Shown here piece after piece: positions 60,752-64,000 of a stretch of DNA of 64,000 nt (within the stretch, counting starts at the first letter, position 1; every line of letters begins with the position of its first letter). Origin of the DNA: Nematostella vectensis (Eukaryota; Cnidaria; Anthozoa; Actiniaria; Edwardsiidae); assembly GCF_932526225.1 (NCBI RefSeq), contig NC_064044.1:2857001-2921000 (forward strand). The letters are read 5' to 3'. The translations under genes were made by a program, and so were the position numbers. The notes beneath the pieces are model-generated. The model did no database searches. It was given only the letters and a program-made list of their open reading frames with translations, and was not told where the DNA came from.

Positions 60752-60814
60752 GGGGGGGGGGGACTGCGGTGAGAGACAATAGTTGATGGACAAAATCCAA
60801 AGCTCTCCCAGCTT

Positions 60815-62190
60815 CAATAAAGCGCCTCCTCTTAGGGATGGAATATGAAATAAACGCCCCCTTCAAACACGGCCTGATACCCTCAATTAAGCGCCGCCTC
60901 CAAGGGATGGAATATGAAATAAACGCCCCCTTCAAACACGGCCTGATACCCTCAATTAAGCGCCGCCTCTTAGGGATGGAATATGAAATAAACGCCCCCT
61001 TCAAACACGGCCTGATACCCTCAATTAAGCGCCGCCTCCAAGGGATGGAATATGAAATAAACGCCCCCTTCAAACACGGCCTGATACCCTCAATTAAGCG
61101 CCGCCTCTTAGGGATGGAATATGAAATAAACGCCCCCTTCAAACACGGCCTGATACCCTCAATTAAGCGCCGCCTCTTAGGGATGGAATATGAAATAAAC
61201 GCCCCCTTCAAACACGGCCTGATACCCTCAATTAAGCGCCGCCTCTTAGGGATGGAATATGAAATAAACGCCCCTTTCAAACACGGCCTGATACCCTCAA
61301 TTAAGCGCCGCCTCTTAGGGATGGAATATGAAATAAACGCCCCCTTCAAACACGGCCTGATACCCTCAATTAAGCGCCGCCTCTTAGGGATGGAATATGA
61401 AATAAACGCCCCCTTCAAACACGGCCTGATACCCTCAATTAAGCGCCGCCTCTTAGGGATGGAATATGAAATAAACGCCCCCTTCAAACACGGCCTGATA
61501 CCCTCAATTAAGCGCCGCCTCTTAGGGATGGAATATGAAATAAACGCCCCCTTCAAACACGGCCTGATACCCTCAATTAAGCGCCGCCTCTTAGGGATGG
61601 AATATGAAATAAACGCCCCCTTCAAACACGGCCTGATACCCTCAATTAAGCGCCGCCTCTTAGGGATGGAATATGAAATAAACGCCCCCTTCAAACACGG
61701 CCTGATACCCTCAATTAAGCGCCGCCTCTTAGGGATGGAATATGAAATAAACGCCCCCTTCAAACACGGCCTGATACCCTCAATTAAGCGCCGCCTCTTA
61801 GGGATGGAATATGAAATAAACGCCCCCTTCAAACACGGCCTGATACCCTCAATTAAGCGCCGCCTCTTAGGGATGGAATATGAAATAAACGCCCCCTTCA
61901 AACACGGCCTGATACCCTCAATTAAGCGCCGCCTCTTAGGGATGGAATATGAAATAAACGCCCCCTTCAAACACGGCCTGATACCCTCAATTAAGCGCCG
62001 CCTCCAAGGGATGGAAGATGAAATAAACGCCCCTTTAAACATGACCTGATACCCTCAATTAAGCGCCGCCTCTTAGGGATGGAATATGAAATAAACGCCC
62101 CCTTCAAACACGGCCTGATACCCTCAATTAAGCGCCGCCTCTTAGGGATGGAAGATGAAATAAACGCCCCTTTAAACATGACCTGATACC
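60815..62190. repeat. 69-bp (23-codon) minisatellite just past the 118-aa gene
   Basis: About 20 units of 69 bp containing GGAATATGAAATAAACGCCC and TCAATTAAGCGCCGCCTC. Copies are almost identical; variants are CTTAGGG versus CCAAGGG, and GAAGATG in two copies near the right end. Because 69 is 3 x 23, frames stay open for 400 or more codons on both strands. Phrases of the AATAAGCGC type also occur singly near 59025, 60370 and 62415, so the unit was probably seeded from a dispersed repeat. Confidence 0.97.
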
Positions 62191-62200
62191 TCCCAAAATA

Positions 62201-62386
62201 CAGTGGAACCTCGATTTAGGGAACCACTATATAACGATTTCCTAGGTATAACATACAATTTCATTCCTTAAGCCCGGCCAAAATTACGGTAAAACATATG
62301 GAACAGAACCTCGATAGAACGAACCCTCGATCGAACGAACAGATCTCCCCAGTCCCTTGGCACTTCGTTAAATCGAGGCTCTACTG
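62201..62386. mobile_element. 186-bp Tigger/pogo-like MITE
   Basis: The left end CAGTGGAACCTCGATTTA and the right end TAAATCGAGGCTCTACTG are imperfect inverted repeats of the type found in Tc1/mariner-pogo (Tigger) elements. The interior repeats the CCTCGAT phrase and encodes nothing. A TA-containing flank is present on both sides, but an exact TA duplication is not clear. Confidence 0.75.
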
Positions 62387-64000
62387 AATAAAGCATTGCT
62401 TGCTAGCGCTCCCTTTCGAATAAGCGCCCTTTCTCGTTTATAGACATTTTGACCGTGAATTTCTCGACAAAAACTGGTTTAAACATGACCTTGTAGGGCG
62501 TTTTACCGGACCTCCTGACTAACTGTGGTAACTTATTATGCCCATTCAATGTAACAAAGACACGTTAACCCTTTCACTCCTGGGTACTTTTCAGCAAAAT
62601 TGTAAGAAAAACAGACTGAAAACAGAAATCTCCCCCCCTTTCAAGTCCAACACTACCAGTGAAGCTAAGCTACCGCTGACCTAAGACGGTATGCCTTGAA
62701 GTTTCCAACAATGCACTGCGGTGCCTTTTCTTTCTAGCGACGGCACTGCTGCCTGTTGCTTACAGCAGTTTTGCTTGTAATTTGCCTAAAAATTACAGCT
62801 TTTTCATATCTGGAGAGTGCCTTAGGACATCACAAAGTCTTTTTGGGCATAATTAATGCTGTGCTTATGGATGTTTGCACGCTGAGGTTGATTCAATGGG
62901 ATAATTCCTTGTCTGGGCCTCACAAAGTGAGTAAGGAATTTTCTGGTGAATGGCCTCATACTCTCCAATGTGGGCCATCTTTGCTACCCAACCTTATTCA
63001 AAAATTGTTTTCAGGCTTATTCTGGGTTCCTTGGACCTGAAAATGTTTTGTTTGGCTTCGGGGCAAAGAGACTTGTCTCTATTTTGCTTGTCTCTATTTG
63101 TAGTTCGGAATTTTGTGTCTTTTTTGGTAAGAAATGTTTCTAAGTTTAAGCATTTGTTTATGAATTGGTCAGAAATCAAGGTTGATATTTTGACAAAAGA
63201 TTCAACTCTATTACATTGCTTACATGCGCTTTTGAAGGTCGTCTATGCCTTGGATGAATCTACGAGTATCCGGGTCTGGTGATGTTTAGTTTGCATTTCT
63301 GACGTTTTGGAGATGGGCCTATATTTTACAGGCGTCTCAGGGCGTTATGGCTATGAAAGATTTAAAACCAAGTGAAAGTAAAAAAACTGGAACGCGCGTC
63401 CTCCTCAAGTCGTGAAAACTGCGCTAGAGAATTAACAGCTCTGCATGTGCTTATTTACACTAGTTTTATTTGGATTATGCGGGGAGGTAGGTGTTACTAA
63501 TAATACCAAATAAGGGCAAACACTATCAAAATTTATATCTTTTTATTTTATTGTAAAATATACTTGAGAGTATCATTGAAATGTATTTTTATATACCTTA
63601 CAAGTTTATCATTGATATAATGTTATATTAAGTATATACAAACCCAATGTTCCTTCAGATGAGTGCACGAATATCTTATAGTTGACTCTCCATAATAATA
63701 AAAAGCGAGCCACTACCTCAAATAAGTCCGATCAATGCCTATCTCAGGGTCCAGAGACACCGTGGAAGCCAAGACACAATGGTTTGATGCACCAATAAGA
63801 ATTGAACTTTTTGGGTTGGAACGCCTAGAGAGATAATCTGACATATTTTATGGTATTGATTAAAAATAATCCTTCAAAACACTGTCCAAAAAGTAAGAAG
63901 GATTTACAAAATTCTTTTAAATATTACGTAAAAATATGAAAGCACATTTACTGTGATTGTTAATGATCTACGAACTCAAGCGCAGGCTAAGAAATACATA
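62387..64000. other. Right end of window; no convincing gene
   Basis: Begins with another AATAAGCGCCC phrase and a TTAACCCTTTCACTCC motif (62566-62581) typical of the end of an abundant cnidarian MITE, whose other end I could not find here. Short plus-strand frames at 62756-63282 overlap each other and have no domain or splice support. The remainder is AT-rich. Confidence 0.4.

Noticed and set aside
60702-62049. 446-codon (-) and 403-codon (+) 23-residue repeat proteins as genes
   Set aside because: Near-identical DNA repeats keep both strands open equally, with no sign of codon-level constraint on either; kept as a finding only.
62756-63282. Overlapping small plus-strand ORFs
   Set aside because: No domain, no splice or start context, and mutual overlap in different frames; next to a MITE-like end.

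Overview
The window looks like a chromosome segment from an anthozoan cnidarian, most like a sea anemone such as Nematostella. That is inference from content: spliced genes with GT-AG introns, EGF exons all in phase 1, a DNAJC27 orthologue, a tandem pair of class A GPCRs, CR1/L2-type LINE remains with an esterase ORF1, many short inverted-repeat elements, and AT-rich DNA. Nothing prokaryotic, viral or toxin-like was seen, and there is no CRISPR array.

Layout. About 1-19213 is one uninterrupted satellite (about 60-bp monomer plus 28-bp half-units) with a nested higher-order structure of about 1.84 kb and 5.96-5.98 kb. From 27635 down to about 20071, on the minus strand, lies a secreted EGF-repeat gene ending in a DUF4773-like cysteine cluster. 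Its introns hold a 12-bp minisatellite, a hexanucleotide array, an inverted-repeat transposon with a truncated QRICH1/Crypton-like ORF, and a foldback element. Its 3' end runs toward the satellite. At 29892-32789 (+) is a five-exon Fe(II)/2-oxoglutarate JmjC/cupin_8 oxygenase with a signal-like N terminus. At 35071-36129 and 39062-40090 (+) are two intronless paralogous GPCRs, separated by 32-bp and 37-bp minisatellites. From about 46510 down to 40750 (-) is a dead non-LTR retrotransposon with a 1.1-kb ATG-trinucleotide array in its middle, followed by a 1.5-kb 12-bp minisatellite. At 48988-49616 is a broken third GPCR. At 51749-52699 (-) is an intronless signal-peptide-peptidase-like aspartyl protease. 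At 53655-57341 (+) is DNAJC27 in seven exons. At 58704-60751 (+) is a three-exon gene for a 118-aa protein I do not recognise, with a 44-bp array in intron 2 and a 69-bp, 23-codon array just past its stop. The last 1.6 kb holds a Tigger/pogo-like MITE and no convincing gene.

The genes do not form a pathway; they are ordinary neighbours apart from the GPCR tandem pair. The most unusual aspect is the number of independent long tandem arrays, at least ten with units of 3, 6, 12, 32, 37, 44, 58, 60 and 69 bp, inside introns, next to stops or inside a mobile element. All coordinates, splice sites and periods were derived by hand from the sequence; splice sites were checked for GT/AG and phase but not by transcript data.
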